64,000 bases of DNA from JAIBBD01 sp041390685. GTDB taxonomy: Bacteria; Chloroflexota; Dehalococcoidia; UBA2979. The stretch spans positions 434,001-498,000 of the forward strand of contig JAWKPL010000001.1 of NCBI GenBank assembly GCA_041390685.1, in the 5' to 3' direction. The position numbers and the translations under genes were made by a program. Positions 36,456 through 45,630 of the stretch are shown here, piece by piece. The first letter of the stretch is position 1. Every line of letters starts with the position of its first letter. The notes beneath the pieces were generated by a model that made no database searches, was not told the origin of the DNA, and saw nothing but the letters and a program-made list of their open reading frames with translations.

Positions 36456-37391
36456 TTACGCGCGAATCAGCTGATCGATGAGGATCGCCGCGAAGAGCGC
36501 GGCCAGATAATACGTTGAGTACTTGAACAGCGGCCACGCTCGGGTGATCCCCGGCTCGCGCCGGAGGGCGAGCGCAAGGCCGATGAACGCCGCGCCTGCC
36601 ACGAGGTTGACCGTCCAGTACACGCCGCCCAGTTGCGCGACCCCGGCGAAGAGCGTCGTGAGCGCCACGAGCATGACCGTCCACAGCAGGATTTGCCGCT
36701 TGGTCTCCTCGACTCCGCGGACGACCGGCAGCATGGGTACTCCGGCCGCGCGGTATTCGTCCTCCATGACCAGCGCGAGCGCCCAGAAGTGCGGAGGCGT
36801 CCACCAGAAGACGATCAGAAACATGAACACCGGCTCCAGGCTGGCCAGTCCGCCCGTGACCGCCGCCCAGCCAATGAGCGTCGGCGCCGCCCCGGCCGCG
36901 CCCCCGATGACGATGTTCTGCGGGGTGCTTCGCTTCAACAGATAGGTGTAGATCACCACGTAGAACGCGATCGCGCTCAGTGACAGCAGCGCCGCCACAA
37001 CGTTCACGGTGAGCGACATCCACGCCACCGAGACCGCACCGAGCACGACACCGAACACGGCCGCCTGCTTCGGTGACACAACGCCCGCAGGCAGAGGCCG
37101 TCGGGAGGTGCGCCGCATCCGGACGTCGATATCTCGGTCGACATACTGGTTGATGGAGTTGGCGCTTCCAGCGGCCATCATCCCACCAAACAGCGTGGCC
37201 ACGACCAGCCACGTGCTCGGCCATCCGCGTTCCGCCAGCACCATCGCAGGTACGGTCGTGATCAGAAGCAGCCAGATGATGTGCGGCTTCGTCAAAGCCA
37301 GGTACGCCCGCAACGTCTGACCGAGGCCCCGACGGACCGCCCTCGAGTTGACGTCGCTCAGGTCGGCCGCCTTCATCGCAGCGCTAGACAC
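36456..37391 (-). CDS. ctaB: Protohaem IX farnesyltransferase
   Basis: 311 residues, nine predicted membrane spans. The UbiA-family prenyl-diphosphate site NSINQYVDRDIDVRMRRTSR (about 82-101) and the second loop (YRAAGVPMLP near 214) are typical of CtaB, which adds farnesyl to haem B to give haem O. It follows ctaA (haem A synthase), with overlap: a GTG at 37391 preceded by CTGAGG is used here; ATG 37376 is an alternative. It is the last gene of the minus-strand haem/Ccm run. Confidence 0.95.
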   Translation of the reverse strand: MSSAAMKAADLSDVNSRAVRRGLGQTLRAYLALTKPHIIWLLLITTVPAMVLAERGWPSTWLVVATLFGGMMAAGSANSINQYVDRDIDVRMRRTSRRPLPAGVVSPKQAAVFGVVLGAVSVAWMSLTVNVVAALLSLSAIAFYVVIYTYLLKRSTPQNIVIGGAAGAAPTLIGWAAVTGGLASLEPVFMFLIVFWWTPPHFWALALVMEDEYRAAGVPMLPVVRGVEETKRQILLWTVMLVALTTLFAGVAQLGGVYWTVNLVAGAAFIGLALALRREPGITRAWPLFKYSTYYLAALFAAILIDQLIRA

Positions 37392-38349
37392 GCGCGGCCG
37401 CCTCAGGGCGGGACCGGCTCGGCTCCGCAGTCGCGGCTCCGCTGCGCACGCCCGCCCGATACCGGCCTCCGATCGCGATCAAGACCATGAGCGACCAGAT
37501 GGCCGCCCCCAGTGCGAGGTGCGCTACTCGTGACGCCTCCGAGAAGTCCGTCCACATGTTGGAGGCCCCGACCAGGATCTGCGTCCCGTACAACACGACC
37601 AGGAGCCACGCCGACCGTCGCATCAGACGTCCGGCGCTTCGGTTTCGCAGCACGGCCCACGTCACCCCCGTGACCGCGAGGAGGCCGCCAACAACGACGA
37701 AGCGATGGAGCCAGTGGATCGACTGCTCTCGCCCCCCGTCCGCAAATGGGATCGCTGCCTCTGCGCAGCCTGGCCAGCTCGTGCACGCGCTCGTGGCGTT
37801 CGCGCCCACGACGTAGGCGCCGCTCAGCAACACGATGAACATGATCACTGCGCCGGCCGAAGCCGCTCTTACCATGGAACCACGGCGCTCCGACACATCC
37901 GGTGCCCGGTCGGGTCCCAGATACGCGAAACCTGCCATCACAGTCAGAATCGCGAGCAACACCATGGCGGTTGCGAGGTGGAACGTGACCACCTCCGGCG
38001 GTAGCTCCCGCTCCACCGTCTCTTTCCCGAGCCAAGCCTGAAACCCCAGCAGCGGCAACGATGTGATGGCCAGCCATCGACTGGGAACGTCACCCCAGCG
38101 CGTCCGCAGCGTCACGATCGCCGTCGCGACCACGAGCACCCCGACGATCGCCGCAGCTGTTCGGTGGGTGTACTCGATGATCGCCGTCTTCTCGAGGGGT
38201 GGATGCCACTGGCCGTGGCAGAGCGGCCAGTCCGGACACCCGAGGCCCGAGCCGGTCGTCCGGACAACCGATCCGATCGCGATCAGGATCAGTGTGGCGA
38301 CGACCGTCGTCGCGGCCAGTGCGAAGTACCGGTTCGATTGCCCGCTCAC
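37384..38349 (-). CDS. ctaA: Haem A synthase (COX15/CtaA)
   Basis: 321 residues, eight predicted membrane spans. Histidines expected as haem ligands are seen: EYTHRTAAAIVG near 61-71, TFHLATAM near 124, IHWLHRFVVVGG near 212, and VAHLALGAAIW near 279. A Cys pair in CTSWPGCAEA near 191-199 is present in the loop as in type 1 CtaA. Converts haem O to haem A for the aa3-type oxidase. Upstream of ctaB, 20 bases after ccmD. Confidence 0.93.
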   Translation of the reverse strand: MSGQSNRYFALAATTVVATLILIAIGSVVRTTGSGLGCPDWPLCHGQWHPPLEKTAIIEYTHRTAAAIVGVLVVATAIVTLRTRWGDVPSRWLAITSLPLLGFQAWLGKETVERELPPEVVTFHLATAMVLLAILTVMAGFAYLGPDRAPDVSERRGSMVRAASAGAVIMFIVLLSGAYVVGANATSACTSWPGCAEAAIPFADGGREQSIHWLHRFVVVGGLLAVTGVTWAVLRNRSAGRLMRRSAWLLVVLYGTQILVGASNMWTDFSEASRVAHLALGAAIWSLMVLIAIGGRYRAGVRSGAATAEPSRSRPEAAARV

Positions 38350-38369
38350 GATATCTTCATGCTACGACG

Positions 38370-38600
38370 TCACTCCGTTGTGCGCTGCGGGGCAACGTCT
38401 CGCAGGGTGACTTCGGGACGTCGATCCTCGGGAGCCCGCACGTCGCGCGGCCCACTCGCCGAGCGATCGGCAAGGCGCTCCTCCAGCTGCCTTAACTCTC
38501 GCGAGACGGCACGCAGCCGAGCCTGCAACCACAGCAGGTAGACAAAGAGACCTGCCCAGAACACTGCGAACCCGGCGAACAAGTACTCGAGATGGTCCAT
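38370..38600 (-). CDS. ccmD: CcmD-like haem exporter protein
   Basis: 76 residues: one membrane span (about 7-25, with WAGLFVYLLWL) and a charged helix with heptad-like LRAVSRELRQLEERLA, then a disordered acidic/basic tail. Size, position immediately after ccmC (four bases) and topology identify it as CcmD, which stabilises the CcmABC/CcmE complex. The sequence itself is poorly conserved in this family. Confidence 0.8.
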   Translation of the reverse strand: MDHLEYLFAGFAVFWAGLFVYLLWLQARLRAVSRELRQLEERLADRSASGPRDVRAPEDRRPEVTLRDVAPQRTTE

Positions 38601-38604
38601 CAGT

Positions 38605-39333
38605 CTACCTCTCGTCCCGGCGGTCGAGCGCCACGCGCAGCTCGGTCAGGCGCGCGCTCACGCGTTCCGTCTCGGCGCGCAGCACGATGAACCACAGCGC
38701 AAGCAGCAGGATTGCGACCATACCGATCATCAGCACCGCGAACATTGACTGCGGAAGCGTCTGATCACCGGGCAACTGCAACACGATCGGCTGCGGGTGC
38801 AGAGTGCGCCACCACCGAACGGACATGTTGATGATCGGGATGTCGAGGAACCCGATGATCGCGAACACCGCCGCGTAGCGAGCCGCCTGCTCGTCAGCGA
38901 CGTCCGATAGGCTCCGTGCGAGCAGGTAGCCAGAGAAGATCAGGAACAGGATGAGCGTGCTCGTGAGACGGGCATCCCATGCCCACCATGTCCCCCAGAT
39001 CGGATGACCCCAGATCGCACCCGTCGCCAGTACGAGCGCCGTGAACAACACCCCCACGCCCGCCGCCGCCCGCGCCACCACGTCGAAACGCATGTCACGT
39101 CGCCAGAGCACAACGATCGAAGCGACGAACACGATGAAAAACGCGAGGTACGCGGCGATCGCTGACGGCACGTGGATGTAGAAGATCCGCTGCACCTCGC
39201 CTTCCACAGCCTCGCGAGGCGCCACCACCACAGCTCCGACGAGCATCGCCAGCATCGCGATCCCAACAGCCGGCGGGAGGACGACCCAGCGCCACTCGTA
39301 CACCTGTGCGACCCGCCCCCAGAGGCCGTTCAC
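38605..39333 (-). CDS. ccmC: CcmC haem exporter/handling protein
   Basis: 242 residues, six predicted spans with the tryptophan-rich haem-binding motif (WGTWWAWDARLT near 112-123) and two external histidines (YIHVPSA near 52, LHPQPI near 178). CcmC loads haem onto CcmE outside the membrane. The GTG start at 39333 overlaps the ccmB stop (GTGA). Confidence 0.94.
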   Translation of the reverse strand: MNGLWGRVAQVYEWRWVVLPPAVGIAMLAMLVGAVVVAPREAVEGEVQRIFYIHVPSAIAAYLAFFIVFVASIVVLWRRDMRFDVVARAAAGVGVLFTALVLATGAIWGHPIWGTWWAWDARLTSTLILFLIFSGYLLARSLSDVADEQAARYAAVFAIIGFLDIPIINMSVRWWRTLHPQPIVLQLPGDQTLPQSMFAVLMIGMVAILLLALWFIVLRAETERVSARLTELRVALDRRDER

Positions 39334-39986
39334 TGTTCAACCACCAGGGGGAACAGGAGTGCGCTTCCCGCGGCGCTCCAGATCGTGAAGACCACCAGCA
39401 GCAACAACCAGGGACCATCGCCGCTCGGTACGTCGAGCACCCCGCCGGTCGCGCGCACACCGGCGATCAGCAGCGGGACAAGGAGCGGCAACGCGAGCAC
39501 CGGAAGCAGCACCTCGCGCGACCGCACGCGGGTGCCGAGGGTCGCAAGGAGCGTGGTCAGTGTCACGTACCCGGCCGTTCCGACGGCAACGATGGCCGCC
39601 AATTCGACAGTGAGCAGTGTCGTATTGAACAGGATAGTGGCCATCACCATGACCGCCAGTTCGATCGACAGCAGTGCCACGAGATTTGCGACGACTTTGC
39701 CAACGTATAGCGAGGTGCGCGGGATCGGCGCTAATAGCATGGCGTCAAACGTCCCCTGCTCCACTTCGTCGGCGAACGACCGGCTGCACGCGATGATCCC
39801 GGCGAAGAGGAACGTCACCCACAGCACCCCGGGGAGCAGCGGCCGTACGTCATCGGTGACAAGGTCGAACGCGAACGAATACGTCAGCACGCTCATCGTC
39901 GCGAACGTCCCCGCGGACAGCCAGCCGCTCCGGTGTCTCCATAGGAGCATCAGGTCCTTCCGCACGACTGCGGCGGCGCCCGTCAT
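39330..39986 (-). CDS. ccmB: CcmB haem ABC exporter membrane subunit
   Basis: 218 residues, six predicted membrane spans. FADEVEQGTFDAMLLAPIPR near 67-86 is the CcmB signature. It pairs with CcmA as the ABC module that releases haem-loaded CcmE. The ATG at 39986 overlaps the ccmA stop (ATGA 39983-39986). Confidence 0.93.
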   Translation of the reverse strand: MTGAAAVVRKDLMLLWRHRSGWLSAGTFATMSVLTYSFAFDLVTDDVRPLLPGVLWVTFLFAGIIACSRSFADEVEQGTFDAMLLAPIPRTSLYVGKVVANLVALLSIELAVMVMATILFNTTLLTVELAAIVAVGTAGYVTLTTLLATLGTRVRSREVLLPVLALPLLVPLLIAGVRATGGVLDVPSGDGPWLLLLVVFTIWSAAGSALLFPLVVEQ

Positions 39987-40660
39987 CCGGCCATCGTGGC
40001 CGTCCTCGGACGACCCCCGTCGATGTCCAGTCGACCGTGCGAAACACGCACCACGGCATCGGCCCACCCCTCGACTCGGTCGACGCGGTGAGTGGCGGCC
40101 AGGACTGTGAACGACCGCTCGTGCAGCATCAGCCCGTCGAGAAGCTCCATACCCTCGCCGTCGAGGCCCGTCTCTGGCTCATCCAGCAACAGGACCTCCG
40201 GGCTGTGGATGAGGGCCCGGGCGATCCCCAGCCGCTGGTGGTACCCCCGCGAAAGCACGGATACCGGCTCGGCCCTGCGGGACCACAGCCCGAGTAGCCG
40301 CAAGAACGCCTCCGCCCGCGCGTGTGCGCCCGGCACCCGGTACAGGGCCGAGAAGAACAGCAGGTTCTCGAGCGGTGTGAGGTCTTCGTAAAGCATCGGC
40401 CGGTGGCTGAGGACACCGATCCGCCGACGCACCTCCACGCCTTCGCGCTGCACGTCGAAGCCAGCAATTCGTGCGCGTCCATCGTTTGGGACGACCAGCG
40501 TGGACAGAATGGCGAGCAGAGTGCTCTTTCCGGCGCCGTTCGCGCCCACTAGCGCCGTCTTCGATCCCGGCGCCAGCTCGAGGTCAACGGCGTTCAGGAC
40601 GGTGCTTGCCCCGTAGCGCTTCGACAGGCCTCGTACCTCGATCGCCGGCGCCGCCGTCAT
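39983..40660 (-). CDS. ccmA: CcmA haem ABC exporter ATPase
   Basis: 225 residues: Walker A GANGAGKS (39-46), ABC signature LSRGYHQR near 136, Walker B LLLDEPETGLD near 159 and the H-loop THR near 194. Energises CcmE release together with CcmB. Its start overlaps the stop of the preceding unknown gene. Confidence 0.95.
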   Translation of the reverse strand: MTAAPAIEVRGLSKRYGASTVLNAVDLELAPGSKTALVGANGAGKSTLLAILSTLVVPNDGRARIAGFDVQREGVEVRRRIGVLSHRPMLYEDLTPLENLLFFSALYRVPGAHARAEAFLRLLGLWSRRAEPVSVLSRGYHQRLGIARALIHSPEVLLLDEPETGLDGEGMELLDGLMLHERSFTVLAATHRVDRVEGWADAVVRVSHGRLDIDGGRPRTATMAG

Positions 40661-41682
40661 TGGACCTCGCTCGTCGATGTCCGAGCGCGCCAGAGCAGCA
40701 GAGCGCCCGCCACGACCGCACCAAGGGCTATGGAGGCACCGAACAACGCTCCCGGAAACCCGAGCAGTGGATTCGCGCTGTTCGCCCGCGTCAGGCCGAT
40801 AATCGACGCCGTGAGGCTCTCACCCTCGTCAGCCGGATCGACTCGCCGGACCACGATCCACCGTTCATCCCGAAGCGTCTGATCGGCTCCCCGGATTCCC
40901 TCCGGGCCGGCCTCGACGGCATCGACGAACCGCTCGGGCACCCACAGTTCCATCTCGCTCGCCGGCACTGGGCTCGTCACCCGGAGGCGATAAACGTCGC
41001 TCGCCTGATCGTAGCCCACGACGTAGCGGGTGACGACGAGATTCGCGCCCGGCCGCAGCGCCTGCGTCGTGGTCGTCACCAGGCCTTCGAGCTCAACCGA
41101 AGCGTCGAGGTCGTCCGTGGCGCCGAGACCCGTGACACCATCCGGCGCCGGGATGCGAAGCGTAACGCCGTCATCGCCACCGACGTAGACGCGGTCAGAG
41201 GGGTTGACGACCTGATCCTCACGCTGGAGCGACAGTTCACCGAGATCCCGGTCCAGCCCCTGCACGGAGACGACGGTCGCCGCGATCCGAAGCGCCGGAG
41301 CCTCGTTGGTGGCCTCATAGACCGTGATCGCCCGCTCTTCGTTCGGGAGTTCCGGAGACAGCAGGACGGGAGGATCGACGAGATACGACACCCCTTGATA
41401 CGTCGCCCGAAGCACGTACGTAACTGTCGGGTCCGCGGGCGGCGTGAAGGCGAACTGGCCGTCGGCGGCGCTCTCCTCGCTCGAACTCACCTGGCCGTCC
41501 TCCCCGAGCGCCAGCAGTTGGACGCGCACTCCCGCCACGCTCGCCACCCCAGCGGTACCGTTCATCACCGTGCCGGTGATGCGGCCGGCGGAGACCGGTG
41601 TCTGACCGGATGCAACACCGCTCAGAACGGCGAACCCGACAAGCAGCCCGGCCAGCGGCGACAGGATCGCGAGCGCCCTCAC
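40657..41682 (-). CDS. Secreted/anchored Ig-like protein in the Ccm operon
   Basis: 341 residues: signal peptide (residues 5-26), a carboxypeptidase-regulatory/CnaB-like domain (about 33-125, GRITGTVMNGTAG...GQFAFTPP...VLRATYQG), a second beta-rich domain (130-300) and a C-terminal membrane span (about 312-330) with short basic tail. No member of the standard System I set has this architecture. It overlaps ccmA by ATGA and directly follows ccmI, so it is co-translated with Ccm genes; it may help present apocytochrome or haem outside the membrane, but this is inference only. Confidence 0.75.
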   Translation of the reverse strand: MRALAILSPLAGLLVGFAVLSGVASGQTPVSAGRITGTVMNGTAGVASVAGVRVQLLALGEDGQVSSSEESAADGQFAFTPPADPTVTYVLRATYQGVSYLVDPPVLLSPELPNEERAITVYEATNEAPALRIAATVVSVQGLDRDLGELSLQREDQVVNPSDRVYVGGDDGVTLRIPAPDGVTGLGATDDLDASVELEGLVTTTTQALRPGANLVVTRYVVGYDQASDVYRLRVTSPVPASEMELWVPERFVDAVEAGPEGIRGADQTLRDERWIVVRRVDPADEGESLTASIIGLTRANSANPLLGFPGALFGASIALGAVVAGALLLWRARTSTSEVQ

Positions 41683-41963
41683 TCGTGCCCTTGCTCGATT
41701 CCCGCGCCCCGCAACGCCTCGGTTACCGCGCGGAGACGTGGCGCGAGCGCGCGCCGCGCCCGCACGCGATCCTCCGCGGATATCCGTCCGGCGGCGGCAT
41801 CATCGTCCACCTCGCGAAGCTCCGCATACAACTCTCGACGTTGCTCGAGCAGACGCTCCACGCCGGGGTCCGCGCTCGCAGCGCGGCCGGATCGCGGGCC
41901 GTACGGCGCACCCACGAGCGCAGCCGCCACGGCGGCGAACACGACAAGCACAACCCACTCCAC
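41679..41963 (-). CDS. ccmI: Short CcmI-like protein
   Basis: 94 residues: one N-terminal span (2-20) followed by a helical region with LLEQRRELYAELREVDDDAAAGRISAEDRVRAR, the sequence pattern of the N-terminal part of CcmI (LxxxReeLyaalrELexDhaaGkis-edy). The TPR region of full CcmI is absent. CcmI delivers apocytochrome to CcmFH. GTG start at 41963. Six bases after ccmH. Confidence 0.72.
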   Translation of the reverse strand: MEWVVLVVFAAVAAALVGAPYGPRSGRAASADPGVERLLEQRRELYAELREVDDDAAAGRISAEDRVRARRALAPRLRAVTEALRGAGIEQGHE

Positions 41964-41969
41964 CGTGCG

Positions 41970-42464
41970 CTAGCTGTCTCGGCCCAGATCGTGCCTCATA
42001 TGCTCGTCCAGCCAGCGCTCATCCGCGGCGTCAACCGCCTGCGGCGCCACCGCCGTCCTGCGCAGCCGCAACAGCACGTACCCGCCCAGAAGCGCGACCA
42101 TCGCCATCGACCCGCCGACCCACGCGAACAACCAGAGATTGAAGCCCTCACGAGGCACATCCGCGAGCACGCGGTCGCCATACCGGCCGGTGAAGTAGTC
42201 GATGATCTGGGTGTCCGACTGACCCTGCTCGAGGCGCTCCCGAATCACCGAGCGCATGTCGATACAGATCTGCGTCTCGCAGACGTCGAGGCGCAGATTC
42301 GTGCACTGTGGACAGAGCAGCTGCCGTTCGATGTCGAGCGCACGAGCATCGATGTCCGTCTGCGCCCGCAGGACGCCTCCCGTGCCACTGAGGAGGGCGA
42401 TCGCGACCGCTGCCGCGATGACCAGGCGGACTCTCCGCGTGAGCGAAGGAGACGCGTGCCTCAT
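41970..42464 (-). CDS. ccmH: CcmH cytochrome c maturation thiol protein
   Basis: 164 residues with signal peptide (11-35), the redox CxxC (Cys51/Cys54 in LLCPQCTNL), RSVIRERLEQGQSDTQIIDYFTGRYGD near 71-97 and a C-terminal span (112-134). It reduces apocytochrome cysteines before haem attachment. There are two additional cysteines (62 and 67). Its ATG overlaps the ccmF stop (ATGA). Confidence 0.94.
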   Translation of the reverse strand: MRHASPSLTRRVRLVIAAAVAIALLSGTGGVLRAQTDIDARALDIERQLLCPQCTNLRLDVCETQICIDMRSVIRERLEQGQSDTQIIDYFTGRYGDRVLADVPREGFNLWLFAWVGGSMAMVALLGGYVLLRLRRTAVAPQAVDAADERWLDEHMRHDLGRDS

Positions 42465-44458
42465 GTCTGAGGAATTGCAGGCGTCCCCACAGCCTGACGC
42501 TCCGGAGCCAGCACACGCGACGGCGCGAACGCGACCAGTCCGCCGACCACGTACACAGCCCCGCCGATCCACAGCCACATGATGAGCGGATTGACGAACA
42601 CGTGGAACTCGGCGACACCGTCCGCGTCCCATCCCTGGACGAACACATACAGGTCGTCCCGAAGCGTCGTGTCGACCGCGACGATACCCGTCGGCTGCTG
42701 GGGGAAGTTCTCGAACAACCTGCGCCCCGGCTCGAGGTAGGCGACCTCCTTACCGTCCTTCGATACCCGGACCGGAGCGACGATCTCAGTCTCAATCCCG
42801 TTCGCTGTCCCCGGCCGCTCTCGCAGCCCCACGTAGGTGAGCGTGCGCCCACCCGCCTCGAACGACTCACCGGGCGCCACCGCGGTACGGACCTGCTCCT
42901 GGTACACGTTGGACCCGATGATCGCGATCGCCATCACCGCGAACCCGATGTGCACGAGATAGCCGCCATACCGTCGGCGGTCACGGCCGAACAACCCACT
43001 GAACGCTGACACCCAACCCGCGTTTCGCGCCACCTTCGCGCCCCGCGCTCCGAGGAAGTACTCGCGGAGCGTCACGTACAGCAGCACGATCGCTGAGGAC
43101 GTGCCCGCCAGCGCGAAGGGGTCGTGCATCCCGCCCGCAACGAGTGCCAGAAGCGACACCATCAGCACCAGAGCGGGCGATCGGAAGCGCCGGAGCAGAG
43201 TCGGCGTGGCTGCCTGCCGCCACGGAAGGACAGTGCCGATCGCAGCCAGTAGCACGAGCCCGATGAGCAGTGGCCCGACCGCCCGGTTGTAGAAGGGCGG
43301 CCCGACCGTGATGCGGGAGTTGTCGAATAGCTCCGAAAACACGGGGAAGAGCGTGCCGCCGAGGACGATGAGCGCGATCGCCGTCAGGAGGTAGTTGTTG
43401 ACGATGAGCCCGCTCTCCCGGGAGAGCAGGGAGTCGAAATCGTGGTCCGGCTTCAGGTACGGACCCCGCCAGACGAGCAGCGCGATCGAGAGGATCACCA
43501 CGATCGCGAGCAGTATCAGGAAGTACGACCCGACATCCGACTCCGCGAACGAATGCACCGACTCGACCAGTCCGCTCCGCACGTTGAACGTGCCGAACAC
43601 CGCCAGACCGAACGCCGCGGCGACGAGTCCGAGGTTCCAGAGCTTCAGCATCCCCCGTCGCTCCTGCACCATCATCGAGTGCAAGAACGCGGTCATCGGC
43701 AGGAGCGGGAGCATCGCCGAATTCTCGACCGGGTCCCAGGCCCAGTATCCGCCCCACCCGAGCACCGTGTAGGCCCACCAGCCTCCGAGGAAGTTCCCGA
43801 CGCTCAAGACCAGCCACGACAGCAGCGCCCAGTGGCGCACCGACCGCAGCCACGCGTTGTCGATCCGTGCGGAGAGCAGCGCCGCCCCACCCAGCACGAA
43901 TGGGATGGACGTGCTCACCAGGCCCGCCAGCAGGAACGGAGGGTGGATCAACATGCCCTTGTCGACCAGGAGCGGGTTCAACCCAACACCGTCCGGAGGT
44001 GTGATGCGGCTCACCTCGAATGGCGACGCGAGGAACACCAGCGCCGTCAGGAACGCCGCGAGGATGCCGCTCCCCAGCGCCGTCGCGTGACCGGCGCCCC
44101 ACGGGATGCGTGGCAACGTGACCCACGCGAAGACGGCCATCAGGACCGACATCGTCCACGTCCAGAACAGCAACGAACCAGCCTGCGAGCCCCAAAGCGC
44201 CGCCCACTTCATGGGCGTTTCCATCTCACGTGACGAAACCGAGGCCACGTACGCGAGCGAGAAATCATCACGCATGAGCCCGATGACCAGGGAGACGATC
44301 GCGAGCGAGGTGAAGAGAGCGCTTGTCATCCACGCGCGGCGCGCGAGTACCTGCACCCCGGGACGGTGAGCCCGCAGTGCGACCGTTGCCCCAGCGCACG
44401 AAAACAGCGCTGTCGCGAGCGCCGTGATGAGCGCCGCGGCGCCAACCGTGGCCAGCAC
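42461..44458 (-). CDS. ccmF: CcmF cytochrome c haem lyase subunit
   Basis: 665 residues, about 15 spans. WWAYTVLGWGGYWAWDPVEN-type motif near 223-245 is the haem-handling tryptophan-rich domain shared with CcmC. The C-terminal external domain with YVGLRERPG near 545 is typical. CcmF/H/I form the haem lyase that attaches haem to CxxCH apocytochromes. GTG start at 44458 lies two bases after the ccmE stop. Confidence 0.95.
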   Translation of the reverse strand: MLATVGAAALITALATALFSCAGATVALRAHRPGVQVLARRAWMTSALFTSLAIVSLVIGLMRDDFSLAYVASVSSREMETPMKWAALWGSQAGSLLFWTWTMSVLMAVFAWVTLPRIPWGAGHATALGSGILAAFLTALVFLASPFEVSRITPPDGVGLNPLLVDKGMLIHPPFLLAGLVSTSIPFVLGGAALLSARIDNAWLRSVRHWALLSWLVLSVGNFLGGWWAYTVLGWGGYWAWDPVENSAMLPLLPMTAFLHSMMVQERRGMLKLWNLGLVAAAFGLAVFGTFNVRSGLVESVHSFAESDVGSYFLILLAIVVILSIALLVWRGPYLKPDHDFDSLLSRESGLIVNNYLLTAIALIVLGGTLFPVFSELFDNSRITVGPPFYNRAVGPLLIGLVLLAAIGTVLPWRQAATPTLLRRFRSPALVLMVSLLALVAGGMHDPFALAGTSSAIVLLYVTLREYFLGARGAKVARNAGWVSAFSGLFGRDRRRYGGYLVHIGFAVMAIAIIGSNVYQEQVRTAVAPGESFEAGGRTLTYVGLRERPGTANGIETEIVAPVRVSKDGKEVAYLEPGRRLFENFPQQPTGIVAVDTTLRDDLYVFVQGWDADGVAEFHVFVNPLIMWLWIGGAVYVVGGLVAFAPSRVLAPERQAVGTPAIPQT

Positions 44459-44460
44459 AT

Positions 44461-44898
44461 TCAGTTCGATGGCGTCGCCACCTCAGTGCTCGTGAGGAAC
44501 TCCGACTCGTGCTTGATGATCACGGACGAGGCCCGTAACCGCCCGGCCGACTCCGCGACACCCTCGACAATGACGAACGCTCGCGGACCGAACAGGTTGG
44601 GCTTGATGCCGTCGTACGTGATGTCCATGCGCTCCAGCCCATCTTCGCTCTGGATCGCGAACGAGACGGGCCGCCCGTTCTCCTCGACGATCGTGCCCTC
44701 GACCACGCGTCCACCGACGCGCCACCGGCGACCCTCCACGTCAATCTGCTTCGCGAACTCATCGGGCGTCGCGTAGTACGAAAGAGACGATCCCGCCGCC
44801 GAAACGGCGAGCACGCTGATTGCGCCGGTCGCCAGCGCCAGGATCGCAATGAGCCGGGCGCGCCTGCTGGAGAACATGCGCCGGAGCCGCATCGTCAT
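44461..44898 (-). CDS. ccmE: CcmE haem chaperone with HxxxF in place of HxxxY
   Basis: 145 residues: N-terminal anchor (14-37) and OB-fold domain (FAKQIDVEGRRWRVGGRVVEG near 48; ITYDGIKPNLF near 93; AFVIVEG near 106). The haem-binding His130 is present in VIIKHESEF, but the position of the conserved Tyr (E. coli Tyr134) is Phe. CcmE receives haem from CcmC and hands it to CcmF. Its ATG overlaps the stop of ccmG. Confidence 0.92.
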   Translation of the reverse strand: MTMRLRRMFSSRRARLIAILALATGAISVLAVSAAGSSLSYYATPDEFAKQIDVEGRRWRVGGRVVEGTIVEENGRPVSFAIQSEDGLERMDITYDGIKPNLFGPRAFVIVEGVAESAGRLRASSVIIKHESEFLTSTEVATPSN

Positions 44899-45455
44899 GA
44901 TGGCTCCGCCAGCCGGTCGAGCATCGCACGGAGGTCTTCCTCCTTGAGCTCGCCGAGGTATCTGCGGTCAATCTCAAGCCCAGGTCGAATCATGAACGCC
45001 ATCGGTAGCGTCTCCACACCGTAGTCGAGATACACCCGGTTCTCGGGGTCGCGGACTACTGGGAATGTTAACCCGAACTCCTCAGCGAATCGTCTCGCAT
45101 CCGCGTCCGTATCCCAGATGTTCATACCGACGAACGTGTACCCTCGGGCCTCGTACTCCCCCCACAGCCGCTGGATCAGCGGGGCTTCGCTGCGACACGG
45201 CAGGCACCAGGAGGCCCAGAAATAGAGCAGGATCGGCTTGTCGGAGTGCGCCGTGATATCGAACGTGGTGCCGTCAACCGCCGGAATCGCGAACGGGGGA
45301 GCGTCGCCGACGACAGCCTCGCCGGGCTCGTTCCCGTCGCCGACGCCGCGGGCCATCCCATACGCGATCACTGCCAGCAGCGCGAGCACAATGGCTGCGG
45401 CGAGGAGCACGACGGGCTGGCGGCGAACCACCTGGGTCACTCGCGGTGAGGTCAT
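44895..45455 (-). CDS. ccmG: CcmG/ResA-type thiol:disulfide oxidoreductase
   Basis: 186 residues: N-terminal anchor (14-36), then a thioredoxin-like domain with active site WCLPC (Cys84/Cys87), the insert VGMNIWDTDADARRFAEEFG near 109-128, cis-Pro in ETLPMAFMI near 147-155. It keeps apocytochrome/CcmH cysteines reduced on the outer face. First gene of the minus-strand ccmG-E-F-H-I-orf-A-B-C-D-ctaA-ctaB run; diverges from the cox operon across 175 bases. Confidence 0.92.
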   Translation of the reverse strand: MTSPRVTQVVRRQPVVLLAAAIVLALLAVIAYGMARGVGDGNEPGEAVVGDAPPFAIPAVDGTTFDITAHSDKPILLYFWASWCLPCRSEAPLIQRLWGEYEARGYTFVGMNIWDTDADARRFAEEFGLTFPVVRDPENRVYLDYGVETLPMAFMIRPGLEIDRRYLGELKEEDLRAMLDRLAEPS

Positions 45456-45630
45456 TCGGAACGAGGCTATCCCGTCGCGGAGCGCGGATCAACGCTCCAC
45501 CAACCCCCAGTCGCAAGCGCGGCCTATCGCGTTCCGAACTTGACCCAGATAATGCGCCGATGGTACTGCTACTGCGGCCCGCTTTCCCACACGCCACGCT
45601 GGGCCGTGCCGTACGCCAGCAAGGGGGACG

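Noticed and set aside
45505..45540. Possible sixth repeat copy near the coxB start
   Set aside because: Only a loosely similar GCGCGGCCTATCGCGTTC-like stretch without the other modules; kept only as a weak remnant.
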